Assembly: GCF_019969845.1 (NCBI RefSeq)
Contig: NZ_JAHXYR010000006.1
Span: 124,001 to 188,000 of the forward strand
Length of the DNA: 64,000 bases
Direction of reading: 5' to 3'
Source of the DNA: Sphingobacterium sp. GVS05A
GTDB taxonomy: Bacteria > Bacteroidota > Bacteroidia > Sphingobacteriales > Sphingobacteriaceae
Part shown: positions 35,602 to 45,511 of the stretch, piece after piece
Position numbering within the stretch: the stretch's first letter is position 1
Layout of the letters: each line of letters begins with the position of its first letter
Position numbers and translations under genes: made by a program
Notes under the pieces: model-generated
What the model was told of the DNA's origin: nothing
The model's input: only the letters and a program-made list of their open reading frames with translations
Databases searched by the model: none

Positions 35602-37587
35602 ATGATAAAACCTAAACAGTATAAACGGACTTTGTTGGCCCTGCTACTCAGCGTTGCCAGTGGATTTTCTGCACTACAGGCCAAAGTACAGCTGCCAGCT
35701 TTTATTGGCGACAATATGGTGATGCAGCAGAAAGAAAAGGTCAAGATCTGGGGAACCAGTACCGCAGTCGGCAAGGAACTTAGCGTAAACACCAGCTGGA
35801 ACAACAAGAGCTATCAGGTTGAGGTCGATCAGCAGGGAGGCTGGCAAGTCTATCTGGAGACACCGAAATACGGTGGACCCTACCAAATTACCATCAACGA
35901 TGGTGATCAATTAATCCTAAAAAATATTCTGATCGGTGAAGTCTGGTTTTGTTCAGGACAGTCAAATATGGAAATGCCCCTGGCGGGCTGGGGTAAGATC
36001 AATAACTTTGAGCAGGAAATCAAAGCAGCCAACTTTCCCAATATTCGTATTTTGCAGATTCCAAAAGCAACCGCCAATCAACCTACTACAGCAGTAAAGG
36101 TGGAGTCCGGTGGATGGAATCCGGTGACGCCACAAAGTATTCCGGAGTTTTCGGCGACAGCCTATTTTTTTGCACGTGAGATCTACGAGAAAACAGGCAT
36201 TCCCATTGGCCTGATCCATTCCTCCTGGGGCGGAACAATCATTGAAGCCTGGATGAGCCGAGAGGCACTTACACCTTTTTCAACCTATACGGCGGCCATT
36301 GAAAAAATTCAACGTCCGGATGCACAGGAAATCTATGCGAAAGATCTGGCCGAATGGAATCGCGTCGCCGAACAGCAGGATCAGGTGAAGACAGCAACGC
36401 AGGGCAATTGGTTTGCGCCACAATTGGATAAAAGCAGCTGGTCTACGATTACAATTCCGAGCTTTTTTGACAAGAACCTATTTCCGGGAATGGATGGTGT
36501 CGTTTATTTTGGCAAAGACGTTGAACTACCGGCACATTGGCAAGGTAAACCCCTCAAGTTGATTTTGGGAGCGATTGATGACAACGACATCACTTATGTC
36601 AATGGTACAAAAGTGGGTGAAACTGTCGGTTACGACCAGATTCGGAAGTATACTGTTCCTGCAACGGCCAACAACGGCAGCCTATTGCATATCGCCGTTC
36701 GCGTATTTGATGGAGCCGGCGATGGTGGAATATATGGCGGAACAGAACAGCCGCGACTGGAAGGGCCAAATGGCGAACAGCTATCTCTCGTTGGAGACTG
36801 GAAATGCAAAGTAGGTTATGATCTGGCGAAGCTGCCGGCAAAACCTAATGCGATGGAGGGTCCCAACAGACCTACTGTGCTTTACAATGCCATGGTTAAG
36901 CCTTTTGTGGATTTTAAAATAAAAGGCGCCATTTGGTACCAGGGTGAAAGTAACGCGGATTCAAAAGACGCTCCTTATCAGCAACTGCTGCCAGCACTGA
37001 TTCAGGACTGGCGCCAGCAGTGGAACAATGAAAAGATGCCTTTTTATTTTGTTCAACTGGCCAACTTTAAAGCGAAAAGTGTAACACCGCAGCCTTCTTC
37101 CTGGGCGAGATTACGGGAAGCGCAGCGCCAAACACTCAAATTGCCTTATACAGGTATGGCTGTTATAACGGATATCGGCGATGCACAGGATATCCATCCG
37201 AAAAATAAGCAGGATGTCGGTAGAAGACTTGGCTGGATCGCAACAGCGCAGCTCTATGGCAAGAATATCCCTTATTCGGGTCCTGTCCTTCAGCATTGGA
37301 CGACAAAAGCTGCAGAAATGGAACTTAGTTTTAACCCCATGGGCAAAAAACTGGTGCTGAAAGGAGCGGATAAACGCAACGGTAGTTTCACAATTGCTGG
37401 TGCCGATCAGGTCTTTTATCCTGCAGAAGTCAAACAGGTCGGAAATAAGCTGATCGTATCTGCCAAAGAAGTACCGTCGCCCGTCGCAGTGCGCTACGGC
37501 TGGGCCGATAACCCGGATCTGACTTTATACAACGAAGCCGGGATACCCGGATCTCCCTTTCGAACCGATGACTGGACAAAAAACTAA
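35602..37587 (+). CDS. Sialate O-acetylesterase-type (SASA/SGNH) carbohydrate esterase, secreted
   Basis: 661 residues with a signal peptide ending near LQAKVQ. SGNH blocks: VWFCSGQSNMEMPLAGWG (catalytic Ser in GQSNM), HSSWGGTIIEAWMS, AIWYQGESNADSKDA and ITDIGDAQDIHPKNKQDVGR (Asp-His pair). A galactose-binding-like insert lies at about 250-390. Such enzymes remove O-acetyl groups from sialic acids or, in plant-glycan loci, from acetylated pectins and xyloglucan. Given the fucosidases and galactosidase around it, deacetylation of a plant side chain is more probable than a sialic acid role. Confidence 0.88.
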   Translation: MIKPKQYKRTLLALLLSVASGFSALQAKVQLPAFIGDNMVMQQKEKVKIWGTSTAVGKELSVNTSWNNKSYQVEVDQQGGWQVYLETPKYGGPYQITINDGDQLILKNILIGEVWFCSGQSNMEMPLAGWGKINNFEQEIKAANFPNIRILQIPKATANQPTTAVKVESGGWNPVTPQSIPEFSATAYFFAREIYEKTGIPIGLIHSSWGGTIIEAWMSREALTPFSTYTAAIEKIQRPDAQEIYAKDLAEWNRVAEQQDQVKTATQGNWFAPQLDKSSWSTITIPSFFDKNLFPGMDGVVYFGKDVELPAHWQGKPLKLILGAIDDNDITYVNGTKVGETVGYDQIRKYTVPATANNGSLLHIAVRVFDGAGDGGIYGGTEQPRLEGPNGEQLSLVGDWKCKVGYDLAKLPAKPNAMEGPNRPTVLYNAMVKPFVDFKIKGAIWYQGESNADSKDAPYQQLLPALIQDWRQQWNNEKMPFYFVQLANFKAKSVTPQPSSWARLREAQRQTLKLPYTGMAVITDIGDAQDIHPKNKQDVGRRLGWIATAQLYGKNIPYSGPVLQHWTTKAAEMELSFNPMGKKLVLKGADKRNGSFTIAGADQVFYPAEVKQVGNKLIVSAKEVPSPVAVRYGWADNPDLTLYNEAGIPGSPFRTDDWTKN

Positions 37588-37593
37588 AACCAC

Positions 37594-39945
37594 ATGAGTA
37601 GATCATCAAAAATAAATCTTCGGAAAGGTAAGTTACTTTGCACGCTTGTGGTTTTCTTTTTTTCGGGCAATTTATTTGGGCAAGTGCAGGGGGGCAAACT
37701 TTGGTATCGGCAGCCGGCAAAACAATGGGAGGAGACCCTACCCCTGGGCAATGGAAAAATTGGCATGATGCCCGATGGTGGATTGAAGAATGACCATATT
37801 GTACTCAATGATATCACCCTATGGTCGGGAAGTCCTCAGGATGCCAATAATTATGAGGCCAGCAGGTATTTGGATAGTATTCGAAATCTGATCAAAAGTG
37901 GGAAAAACGACCTCGCTCAGCGTCTGATAGACCAGCATTTTATCTGCAAAGGCCCCGGATCGGGCGGCAAGCAATGGGGCTGTTATCAAGTGCTCGGCAA
38001 TTTGATGCTTGCCTTTGACGGACAAACGGATCTCACCGCAGTGCAGAACTATCGTCGGGAACTGGACCTCAATAAGGCGATGGCAAAAACAAGCTATGAG
38101 CTCAAAGGTGTCAGGTATAGCCGCGAATATTGGACAAGCTTTGCTGATGACCTGGGCGTTATTCGTTTACAGAGCAGCAAAAAAGGGCAGATTAGCCTGG
38201 AAATCAAGATTGACCGTCCCGAAAGGGCGACTGCCAGGACCGAGGATGGTGAGCTTGTTTTGGTAGGGCAATTGGATAATGGTGTGGACGGTAAAGGAAT
38301 GCAGTTTAAAACACGTGTCCGCGCACAGATTAAAGGGGGAAAACAGCTTCTAAAAGGACAATCTATTGTCATCCAGCAGGCTGACGAAGTGCTGATTTAC
38401 GTGGCGACAGATACTGATTTTAAAGGTAAGGATTTTGAGCGTACGACAGCTGTAACGCTAACAAAGGCTTTGAAAAAATCCTATAGCCAGCAGTATGCCG
38501 ACCATCTACGAAACTATTTAGCAAAGTTCAACCGTTTGTCGCTCCGATTGGGGCAGTCGAAAGATGACTTACCGACCGATCAGCGTCTGGTGGCCTTTGG
38601 TAAAGAACCGGATCAGGATCCTGGGCTGGCAGCGCTATTCTATCAGTATGGTCGTTACCTTAGTATCAGCAGTACGCGCTTAGGCTTGCTACCACCAAAC
38701 TTACAGGGCTTATGGGCAAATCAGATTCAGACACCCTGGAATGGGGACTACCACCTGGATATCAATGTGCAGATGAACCATTGGCACCTCGGGGCGGCCA
38801 ACCTGGGTGAGCTCAATGAACCCTTGGTGGGTCTTGTGGAAGGCCTTATGGCCCCGGGGGCAAAAACCGCGAAAGCGTACTATAATGCACCGGGCTGGGT
38901 GGCCCATGTGATCACCAATGTATGGGGCTATACAGAACCCGGAGAGTCTGCTTCCTGGGGCATTGCCAATGCAGGCTCGGGCTGGCTCTGCAATAACCTT
39001 TGGGAACATTACCTCTATACCGAAGATATGGACTATCTACGGCGGATATACCCGATTCTCTATGGAGCAGCACAGTTTTATTCCAGTGCCCTGACCGAAC
39101 ACCCAACGAAGGGCTGGCTATTGACTTCGCCCTCTGTATCTCCCGAAAATTCCTTCAAGCTCCCGAATGGGCAGCAGGCAAACGTCACGATGGGACCAAC
39201 GATAGATAATCAGATCGTACGTGAATTATTTGGAAATATCATTCATGCGGCGGGTTTATTGGGCAAACAATCGGATCCTTTTTTAACGCAGGTCGCAGCG
39301 CAGCTTAAACGCTTAGCTCCGGCGGTACAGATCGCCAAAGATGGCCGCATCATGGAATGGATCGAAGATTATGAAGAGGTGGATCCGCAGCATCGGCATA
39401 TCTCGCATCTGTACGGTTTGTATCCCGGTTATCTGATCCGTTATGATGAACATCCGGACTGGCAGCTTGCCGCTAAAAAAAGCCTAGATGTACGGGGGGA
39501 TGATGGACCGAGCTGGGCCATTGCCCATAAACTTCTCTTCTGGACCAGATTGCATGAAGGCGAACGGGCTTATAAATTATTTCGGCAACTCATGACCCCA
39601 CGTGTCGATACACATATCAATTATGGCGCCGGTGGTGGTGTTTACGCTAATTTGCTAACAGCAGGTCCTCCATTTCAGATCGATGGTAATTTTGGTGGAG
39701 CAGCTGCCATTGCCGAGATGCTGGTGCAGTCCCATCAGGATACGGTGTATCTTCTGCCCGCAGTTCCTCAGGCCTGGAAAAAAGAAGGTCGGGTGAGGGG
39801 CATGCGCATCAAGGGAAATCACACATTAGATATGGAATGGAAAGATGGTAAGATACTGAACTATCAGATTTATTCAGCCAAATCACAACAACTTAACGTA
39901 TGTATAGATCATAACTGGATCGCCTATCGTACAAAAGAAAAATAA
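37594..39945 (+). CDS. GH95 alpha-L-fucosidase-like hydrolase (second of two)
   Basis: 783 residues with a signal peptide ending near LFGQVQ. GH95 blocks: ETLPLGNGKIGMMPDGG, IVLNDITLWSGSPQD, LPPNLQGLWANQIQTPWNGD, then YHLDINVQMNHWHLGAANLG, SPSVSPENSFKLPNGQ and GPPFQIDGNFGGAAAIAEML. Six bases separate it from the esterase. It differs from the first GH95 throughout, including the extra Cys-containing loop near DQHFICKGPGSGG, so it is not a recent duplicate. It probably removes fucose or L-galactose in another position of the same polysaccharide. Confidence 0.9.
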   Translation: MSRSSKINLRKGKLLCTLVVFFFSGNLFGQVQGGKLWYRQPAKQWEETLPLGNGKIGMMPDGGLKNDHIVLNDITLWSGSPQDANNYEASRYLDSIRNLIKSGKNDLAQRLIDQHFICKGPGSGGKQWGCYQVLGNLMLAFDGQTDLTAVQNYRRELDLNKAMAKTSYELKGVRYSREYWTSFADDLGVIRLQSSKKGQISLEIKIDRPERATARTEDGELVLVGQLDNGVDGKGMQFKTRVRAQIKGGKQLLKGQSIVIQQADEVLIYVATDTDFKGKDFERTTAVTLTKALKKSYSQQYADHLRNYLAKFNRLSLRLGQSKDDLPTDQRLVAFGKEPDQDPGLAALFYQYGRYLSISSTRLGLLPPNLQGLWANQIQTPWNGDYHLDINVQMNHWHLGAANLGELNEPLVGLVEGLMAPGAKTAKAYYNAPGWVAHVITNVWGYTEPGESASWGIANAGSGWLCNNLWEHYLYTEDMDYLRRIYPILYGAAQFYSSALTEHPTKGWLLTSPSVSPENSFKLPNGQQANVTMGPTIDNQIVRELFGNIIHAAGLLGKQSDPFLTQVAAQLKRLAPAVQIAKDGRIMEWIEDYEEVDPQHRHISHLYGLYPGYLIRYDEHPDWQLAAKKSLDVRGDDGPSWAIAHKLLFWTRLHEGERAYKLFRQLMTPRVDTHINYGAGGGVYANLLTAGPPFQIDGNFGGAAAIAEMLVQSHQDTVYLLPAVPQAWKKEGRVRGMRIKGNHTLDMEWKDGKILNYQIYSAKSQQLNVCIDHNWIAYRTKEK

Positions 39946-39973
39946 CATAACATAGCGTCCTCAACCGAATTGG

Positions 39974-39995
39974 ATCATGCAATTTTTTGCATGAT
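39974..39995. terminator. Perfect 9-bp palindromic hairpin between GH95 and SusC of locus 3
   Basis: ATCATGCAA-TTTT-TTGCATGAT, 29 bases after the GH95 stop. There is no T-run after it on the + strand, so it may end or attenuate transcription weakly between the enzyme genes and the third SusC operon. Confidence 0.5.
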
Positions 39996-40056
39996 AGGGG
40001 ATGCTTTGTGCCAAAAATTTCAAGATAAAAGCACCTTATAAACAAAAAAAGTAAAT

Positions 40057-43000
40057 ATGAAAACAGAAAAGACAAGACAATGGCCTTTGATCAAGGGCCT
40101 GTCCTTCGGTCCTGAGGCCAGTATAATGGCACTCTGTCTTTCGATAGCTGTACCCTACACGGGCTCCGCTGCATCACTAAGGAAAACAGATCGTCGTTTT
40201 GCCACAACAGAAAAAGTTCCTTCCACAGTCGCGGGTGTAATACGTCAACAGCGTACAATAAAAGGAAAAGTGCTGGATAATACAGGGCGCCCGCTACCCG
40301 GTGTGACAGTACGGGTCAAAAATACGATGCAGGAAACACAAACGGATCAGCAGGGACAATTCGAGCTCAGGCTGACGGGTGGAACTGTCGTACTGACGTT
40401 CTCTTCGCTGGGATTTGAAAGCCGGGAAATGGCTGTTGCTGCCAATGAGGGAACTGTGAATGTGCAGCTGAACGACGCTTCGTCGAGTTTGGAAGAGGTC
40501 GTTGTCGTCGGTTACGGTACACAAAAGAAAGTAAACCTAACCGGTGCCGTGGCTACAGTGAGTGGCAAAGATATGATCAAACGGCCCGTTGTCAATACAG
40601 CTTCCATGCTGCAGGGGGCAGTACCGGGTGTTCAGATCAATCAAGGCTCGGGAGAACCGGGCAATGAAGGCGTATCCATCCGTATTCGGGGTAAGGGCAC
40701 CTTTAGCGGTGCCGGATCGGATCCTTTGGTGCTCATTGATGGTGTGCAGGGAAAATTCTCCGACGTCAATCCCAATGATATCGAAAATGTCAGCGTGCTG
40801 AAAGATGCCGCCTCCGCAGCAATCTACGGCTCGCGCGCAGCCAATGGCGTTATTCTGATCACGACGAAACAAGGGAAATCGGGAAAAACAACCGTTCAGT
40901 ATGACGGAAATGTGGGTATCTATAAGCCCACGAAAATGTTTGATCTGATCACCAATTCGGCGCAGTATATGGAATTATACAACGAAGCGCGTAAGAATTC
41001 CAATCTCAACGATGGCCTATATCCCGCCGATGTGATCGCTGCCTATCGCAATAGCAACGATCCTATAAAATATCCAAATACGGACTGGCTGGGGCTTATT
41101 TTCCAAACTAAACCGACTTATACCCATAATCTCGGTATCCAGGGCGGAAACGAGAAGACAACCTTTAATGTTGGTTTGGGCTACGTCAATCAGGATGGAA
41201 TGATCAAAGGTTTTAACTACGACCGTTATTCCGCCCGGCTCAATCTGACGACCAAAATCTCGGAGGGTATTAAATTCGGAACAAATATCTTGCTCAAGAC
41301 AGGACATACGGAATCTATCCCGGGGGGATCCAAAGACCTCTTCCTGTCGGCCATGTCGCAGGCACCAACCTATGGTCCTTTTTTGCCGGATGGCAGTGGA
41401 CGGTATACTTACAAAGCTTACGACTGGGAGTACAACAATAAAAACCCGATGGCTGTATTGGACCGGAAATTCACCTACAATACCGATGACTATGCGGCTA
41501 ATTTACAGGCCTGGATGGAGGTACAGCTGTTTAAGGGGCTTTCCTGGTACACCAAAGGTGCCTATAATTTCAATATGGACAAGTACAAGGATTATAAATC
41601 AACGTTGGATGAATATTATTACCATACGGGCACACTCGGAACGACATTGGATCTTGGAAAGGGACTTACGGATCAGGATCAGCAAACGATATACACCAAT
41701 TTATTCACTTACCTCAACTATGATCGCTCGTTTGGGGCACACCACCTCAAAGCTCAGGCCGGATATAGCATTGAAAAAAGTAAGTATACCTACCTCCAGG
41801 GCTTCAGACAGAATTTTGTCGACGATACGCTAACAGAATTAAATGCCGGGGGATCGGATATTCAACGGGCAAACGGGACAGCCAACCAATGGGCGCTAAT
41901 CTCGTATTTCGGACGGTTGAACTATGATTATCAAGGGAAATACCTCTTGGAAGCCAATATGCGTTACGACGGTAGTTCCAAGTTTTACGGTAAAAACCGT
42001 TGGGCAGCGTTTCCTTCTTTCTCTGCAGGCTGGCGTGTATCGGAAGAATCGTTTGTCAAGGAATTCGCTTCCGGTTGGTTGGATAATTTGAAGATCCGTG
42101 GATCTTGGGGCCAACTTGGGAATCAGAACGTGGTGGATGTGAATGGCTACTCCTTAAATTATCCATACCAGCCTGTATTGGGACTTACAGGTAATTATTC
42201 ATTTGATAACAATAGCCTGCAATCGGGGGTGGCACAGCAAAGACTGACCAACCCACTGATCAAATGGGAAACAACGACCATGACAGATGTCGGGGTAGAT
42301 TTAAGCCTGTTCAAAAATTTGGATATTACTTTCGACTGGTATAAGAAACGGACAACCGACATCCTACGCCCTTCGCAGATCACGGCAATCGTCGGATTGG
42401 GCGCCCCAAATATCAATGACGGTATCGTTGAAAATAAAGGTGTTGAATTAGGAATTACCTATCGTAATCAGCTTACCACGGGGGTATTGGAAGGTTTACG
42501 CTATCAGCTAGGTGCAAACCTCGATCGTTTCAAAAACAAGCTGGTCAAATTTGGAGAACCTGAAATCGGCGGCTATACGATCAAAAAAAATGGCTATGCA
42601 ATGGACAGCTTTTATACCTACGAAGTCATTGGCATATTTCAATCCGATGCCGAAGTAGCGGGGGCGCCTAAGCAGTTTAATGATAATACACTACCGGGAG
42701 ACCTTAAGTATCGAGATGTCAATGGGGACGGAAAAATAGATGCGAACGACAAAACAATGATAGCCGGTGTAGATCCAAAGCTGAACTATAGTTTTAATCT
42801 AAGTGCTAGTTTTAGGGGTTTTGACTTTTCGGCCCTATTACAAGGGGTATACGGCGTCAAATCCTATGTGTCGGGCTGGGGCGTAACCCCATTTGTGCAA
42901 GGTAGCCCGCCGACAAAAGACTGGTTAGACCGTTGGACACCTGAAAATCCTTCGACTACTATGCCCCGTATTTATTGGGGGTGGAGTGCTCCGGAGAAAT

Positions 43001-43254
43001 TCAGCCGGGCTTCCAGCTATTTTATACAGGATGCTTCGTATTTCAGGTTGAAAAATCTCGTGTTAGGATATACTTTACCGGATGGGTTATTAAAAAAATA
43101 TAAAATTGATCGCTTGCGGGTTTATTTTTCGGGTGATAACCTCCTTACTGCGACCAAATTTAAGGGCTTGGATCCTGAACGCTATGGAAATGGAGATCTA
43201 ATACAATATCCTCAAAACAAGATTTATTCATTTGGTGTACAAGTTAACTTTTAA
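40057..43254 (+). CDS. SusC/RagA-family TonB-dependent outer-membrane transporter (locus 3)
   Basis: 1065 residues. The N terminus is unusual: about 65 residues of signal and linker (MKTEKTRQWPLIKG to VIRQQRT) precede the carboxypeptidase-D-like domain (IKGKVLDNTGRPLPGVTVRV). Then come the TonB-box region LEEVVVVGYGTQKKVNLTG, the plug (MLQGAVPGVQINQGSGEPGN; AAIYGSRAANGVILITTKQG) and a barrel ending YSFGVQVNF. The linker is too short for an STN domain. SusD follows five bases later. Together they should import the fucosylated, galactosylated glycan processed by the enzymes upstream. Confidence 0.95.
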   Translation: MKTEKTRQWPLIKGLSFGPEASIMALCLSIAVPYTGSAASLRKTDRRFATTEKVPSTVAGVIRQQRTIKGKVLDNTGRPLPGVTVRVKNTMQETQTDQQGQFELRLTGGTVVLTFSSLGFESREMAVAANEGTVNVQLNDASSSLEEVVVVGYGTQKKVNLTGAVATVSGKDMIKRPVVNTASMLQGAVPGVQINQGSGEPGNEGVSIRIRGKGTFSGAGSDPLVLIDGVQGKFSDVNPNDIENVSVLKDAASAAIYGSRAANGVILITTKQGKSGKTTVQYDGNVGIYKPTKMFDLITNSAQYMELYNEARKNSNLNDGLYPADVIAAYRNSNDPIKYPNTDWLGLIFQTKPTYTHNLGIQGGNEKTTFNVGLGYVNQDGMIKGFNYDRYSARLNLTTKISEGIKFGTNILLKTGHTESIPGGSKDLFLSAMSQAPTYGPFLPDGSGRYTYKAYDWEYNNKNPMAVLDRKFTYNTDDYAANLQAWMEVQLFKGLSWYTKGAYNFNMDKYKDYKSTLDEYYYHTGTLGTTLDLGKGLTDQDQQTIYTNLFTYLNYDRSFGAHHLKAQAGYSIEKSKYTYLQGFRQNFVDDTLTELNAGGSDIQRANGTANQWALISYFGRLNYDYQGKYLLEANMRYDGSSKFYGKNRWAAFPSFSAGWRVSEESFVKEFASGWLDNLKIRGSWGQLGNQNVVDVNGYSLNYPYQPVLGLTGNYSFDNNSLQSGVAQQRLTNPLIKWETTTMTDVGVDLSLFKNLDITFDWYKKRTTDILRPSQITAIVGLGAPNINDGIVENKGVELGITYRNQLTTGVLEGLRYQLGANLDRFKNKLVKFGEPEIGGYTIKKNGYAMDSFYTYEVIGIFQSDAEVAGAPKQFNDNTLPGDLKYRDVNGDGKIDANDKTMIAGVDPKLNYSFNLSASFRGFDFSALLQGVYGVKSYVSGWGVTPFVQGSPPTKDWLDRWTPENPSTTMPRIYWGWSAPEKFSRASSYFIQDASYFRLKNLVLGYTLPDGLLKKYKIDRLRVYFSGDNLLTATKFKGLDPERYGNGDLIQYPQNKIYSFGVQVNF

Positions 43255-43259
43255 GTGCT

Positions 43260-44777
43260 ATGAAAAAGAAATTTATAACAGCGTTGATGCTATCCGGCCT
43301 ATTATTGGGTTCCTGTAACAGTGCCTTGGACCTCAACCCTTTGGATCAGATTGCTTCGGACAATTATTTTGGCAAGAAATCGGATTTTGATAATGCCTTG
43401 GCCGGTGTATACGCGTCATTGCAGAGTGAAGCCTTCTCTTATGGGATGCCTTTCCGGGACTGTCTGACCGACAATGGCTACAATCAGTTCAACTCAGGTA
43501 GCGTTAATGAAATCGTCGGTGGGAACTTAAATCCGACCACAGGGGGCTACGAGACCGGTATTTATAACGATGCTTATGTGGGAATAGGACGTGCCAATCG
43601 CCTGATCGAAAAGCTTCAGGGCTATAACGGCTCCGATATGAACGATGGGGAGAAGAAGAACATGGAAGCCGAAGCCCGCTTTATCCGTGCTTTTGTTTAT
43701 TTCCAATTGTACAGTATTTATGGTGAGGTGCCGCTTGTGCTGACTTCCCTCAGTCTGGAGAATCAGCGTCAGCCAAAGGAAACTGCGGAGAATATTCTAA
43801 AACAAATTCGGGCTGATCTGGATTTTGGGATCGCCAACTTAGCGGCTAAACCTTATTTCAATAATGGGGGGCATGCGACCGCAAGTTCAGCAAAAGCCTT
43901 GAAAGCACGGGTTTTATTATTTGCGGCTTATGGCGACAAAGGGGTACCCGATTTAGCAATTTTGAAAGAAGTAAAAGACTTATGCACCGATGTCATGAAA
44001 GAGTATACTCTGAGTACAGCTTTTGAAAATGTCTTTCGCGACGCGACACAGAAGAACAATACCGAGATTATCTTTTCGGTCAATTTTCTGGCACCGAATA
44101 ATACAGCCCCTTGGGACATGTACCTAGGCGATTGGATAGCAGCTTCGCCGTTGCAAAACCTGGTGGATACCTATGAATGCAAAGACGGTCTGCCTTATGG
44201 TGAATCACCGTTAACTGACCGAGCCAATCCCTTCAAAGATAGGGATCCGCGCTTGAGCAAAACAATTTTCGTGGATCATCCCGACTTTGGCGGCGGTAAG
44301 ATCCATACACCGTCGAATCCGAGGCCTACAGGTTATGGGGTGTTGAAATTCCTGGATCCGGCCAACCTACCTTTTGGCTTTTCAACATTGAGCCAACAGG
44401 ATGCGGTTGTATTGCGCTTTGGAGAGGTGCTACTGATGTATGCCGAAGCACAAAATGAAATCGCCGGGCCAGATCCATCGGTTTACGATGCCATGAATAC
44501 CCTGAGGAGCCGCGTCCAGATGCCCGGGTTCCCTGCCGGTTATACCAAGGAAAAAATGCGTGACCGTATTCGCCATGAAAGAAGAGTAGAACTTGCTTTC
44601 GAAGGACTGCGGCATTACGACCTGATTCGTTGGCATATCGCGGGTGAAGTACTCAATGCGGTCAAAGACAGTAAAGTGCCATATCATTTTGAAGACAAAT
44701 TTTACCGCTGGCCATTACCACAAACAGAAATTGAGAAAAGCGCAGGTGTGTTAATTCAGAATCCAAACTATAAATAA
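43260..44777 (+). CDS. SusD/RagB-family surface glycan-binding lipoprotein (locus 3)
   Basis: 505 residues, a usual SusD length. Lipobox in GLLLGSCNSALDLNPL. SusD blocks: MEAEARFIRAFVYFQLYSIYGE, VVLRFGEVLLMYAEAQNEIAG, RIRHERRVELAFEGLRHYDL and the end FYRWPLPQTEIEKS..IQNPNYK. Last gene of the fucose/galactose locus; a terminator lies 50 bases after its stop. Confidence 0.95.
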   Translation: MKKKFITALMLSGLLLGSCNSALDLNPLDQIASDNYFGKKSDFDNALAGVYASLQSEAFSYGMPFRDCLTDNGYNQFNSGSVNEIVGGNLNPTTGGYETGIYNDAYVGIGRANRLIEKLQGYNGSDMNDGEKKNMEAEARFIRAFVYFQLYSIYGEVPLVLTSLSLENQRQPKETAENILKQIRADLDFGIANLAAKPYFNNGGHATASSAKALKARVLLFAAYGDKGVPDLAILKEVKDLCTDVMKEYTLSTAFENVFRDATQKNNTEIIFSVNFLAPNNTAPWDMYLGDWIAASPLQNLVDTYECKDGLPYGESPLTDRANPFKDRDPRLSKTIFVDHPDFGGGKIHTPSNPRPTGYGVLKFLDPANLPFGFSTLSQQDAVVLRFGEVLLMYAEAQNEIAGPDPSVYDAMNTLRSRVQMPGFPAGYTKEKMRDRIRHERRVELAFEGLRHYDLIRWHIAGEVLNAVKDSKVPYHFEDKFYRWPLPQTEIEKSAGVLIQNPNYK

Positions 44778-44826
44778 TAAGATTATAGCCTTCTTTAGAT
44801 CGGCAATTTCCTAAACCAACAACAGC

Positions 44827-44862
44827 AGCGCGCACGAAGTCCTTTCGATGCGCGCTATTTTT
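44827..44862 (+). terminator. Rho-independent terminator of SusC/D operon 3
   Basis: AGCGCGCACGAA (44827-44838) pairs with TTCGATGCGCGCT (44844-44856) around a short loop and is followed by ATTTTTG. On the other strand it sits just beyond the 87-residue gene and may serve both. Confidence 0.85.
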
Positions 44863-44875
44863 GTGCCGATAACGA

Positions 44876-45139
44876 TTACTGTAAAGGAATCAAGACGTTC
44901 TGTTCCAAGCGTACAGGAACATGCTTCACCGAGGTAAAACCGTCTTCCTTGGAAATGATGTTGGAGAGATCCAGTCCTCTTTTGGAAAAGGTACTGAGCA
45001 GCGCTGTCCGGAAGGTCGCTTTGGCCGAACCCCAGCCTTGTCCCAAAATAGTATCGTTGTTGAGCTGTATCAGTTCGTCTGTAGAATAGTAGCTGAATTT
45101 TTCCAGTAAGTGTTGGTAAAGATTTGTTGTTGTAGCCAT
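44876..45139 (-). CDS. Small protein of unknown function (87 residues)
   Basis: The frame encodes MATTTNLYQHLLEKFSYYST and continues with a helical, balanced composition ending NVLIPLQ. A second frame on the same strand (44811-45143) is longer but is rich in Cys, Arg and Ser in the manner of chance translation, so I prefer the shorter one. It has no signal peptide, no membrane segment and no domain I recognise. Convergent with SusC/D locus 3 and separated from it by the shared terminator. A 372-base region lies upstream. Confidence 0.55.
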   Translation of the reverse strand: MATTTNLYQHLLEKFSYYSTDELIQLNNDTILGQGWGSAKATFRTALLSTFSKRGLDLSNIISKEDGFTSVKHVPVRLEQNVLIPLQ

Positions 45140-45511
45140 ACAATTTAAAAATTTAAAGGATTAAACCATAAACTGTATCCAGATCTTGTTGGGGAAAATA
45201 ACCGTTGTATAACGTTTATTTTGGTCGAAACCCGTATTAATTTACCACCGCGGTGTCTACACTCGGTTGGTATTGCATCATGCAATTCTGAATACTCTAC
45301 AAATATAGTAGATTATTTTTTATTATAAAAAATATTTTTGTTTTTAACTGTAAATGAGTGTTAGCAACAGGACTGGGGAGGTGAAAAAGCAGGGGCGGGC
45401 TGTTGCCTGTGATTTGGTTATGAAGCGGATAGCTGGACGGTAATTTATCATGTTACTGTAATCTCATTGAAAATACTTTAAAAAACAGAGATAAGACAAT
45501 ACTTTTGCGCC
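45140..45511. other. Intergenic region between two divergent genes
   Basis: No gene is visible. On the + strand TACTTTTG (45500-45507) fits the Bacteroidota -7 consensus TAnnTTTG and lies only four bases before the DUF3050 ATG, which would make that transcript leaderless or nearly so; a matching -33 TTG is not clear. The left part should contain the promoter of the 87-residue gene. A very AT-rich patch lies at 45310-45345. Confidence 0.45.

Noticed and set aside
40057..40260. STN anti-sigma-signalling domain at the N terminus of the third SusC
   Set aside because: The extension is only about 65 residues, low in structure and without STN features.
44811..45143. A 110-codon frame overlapping the 87-residue gene on the minus strand
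   Set aside because: Composition (many Cys, Arg, Ser) looks like chance translation; the overlapping 87-residue frame has protein-like composition.
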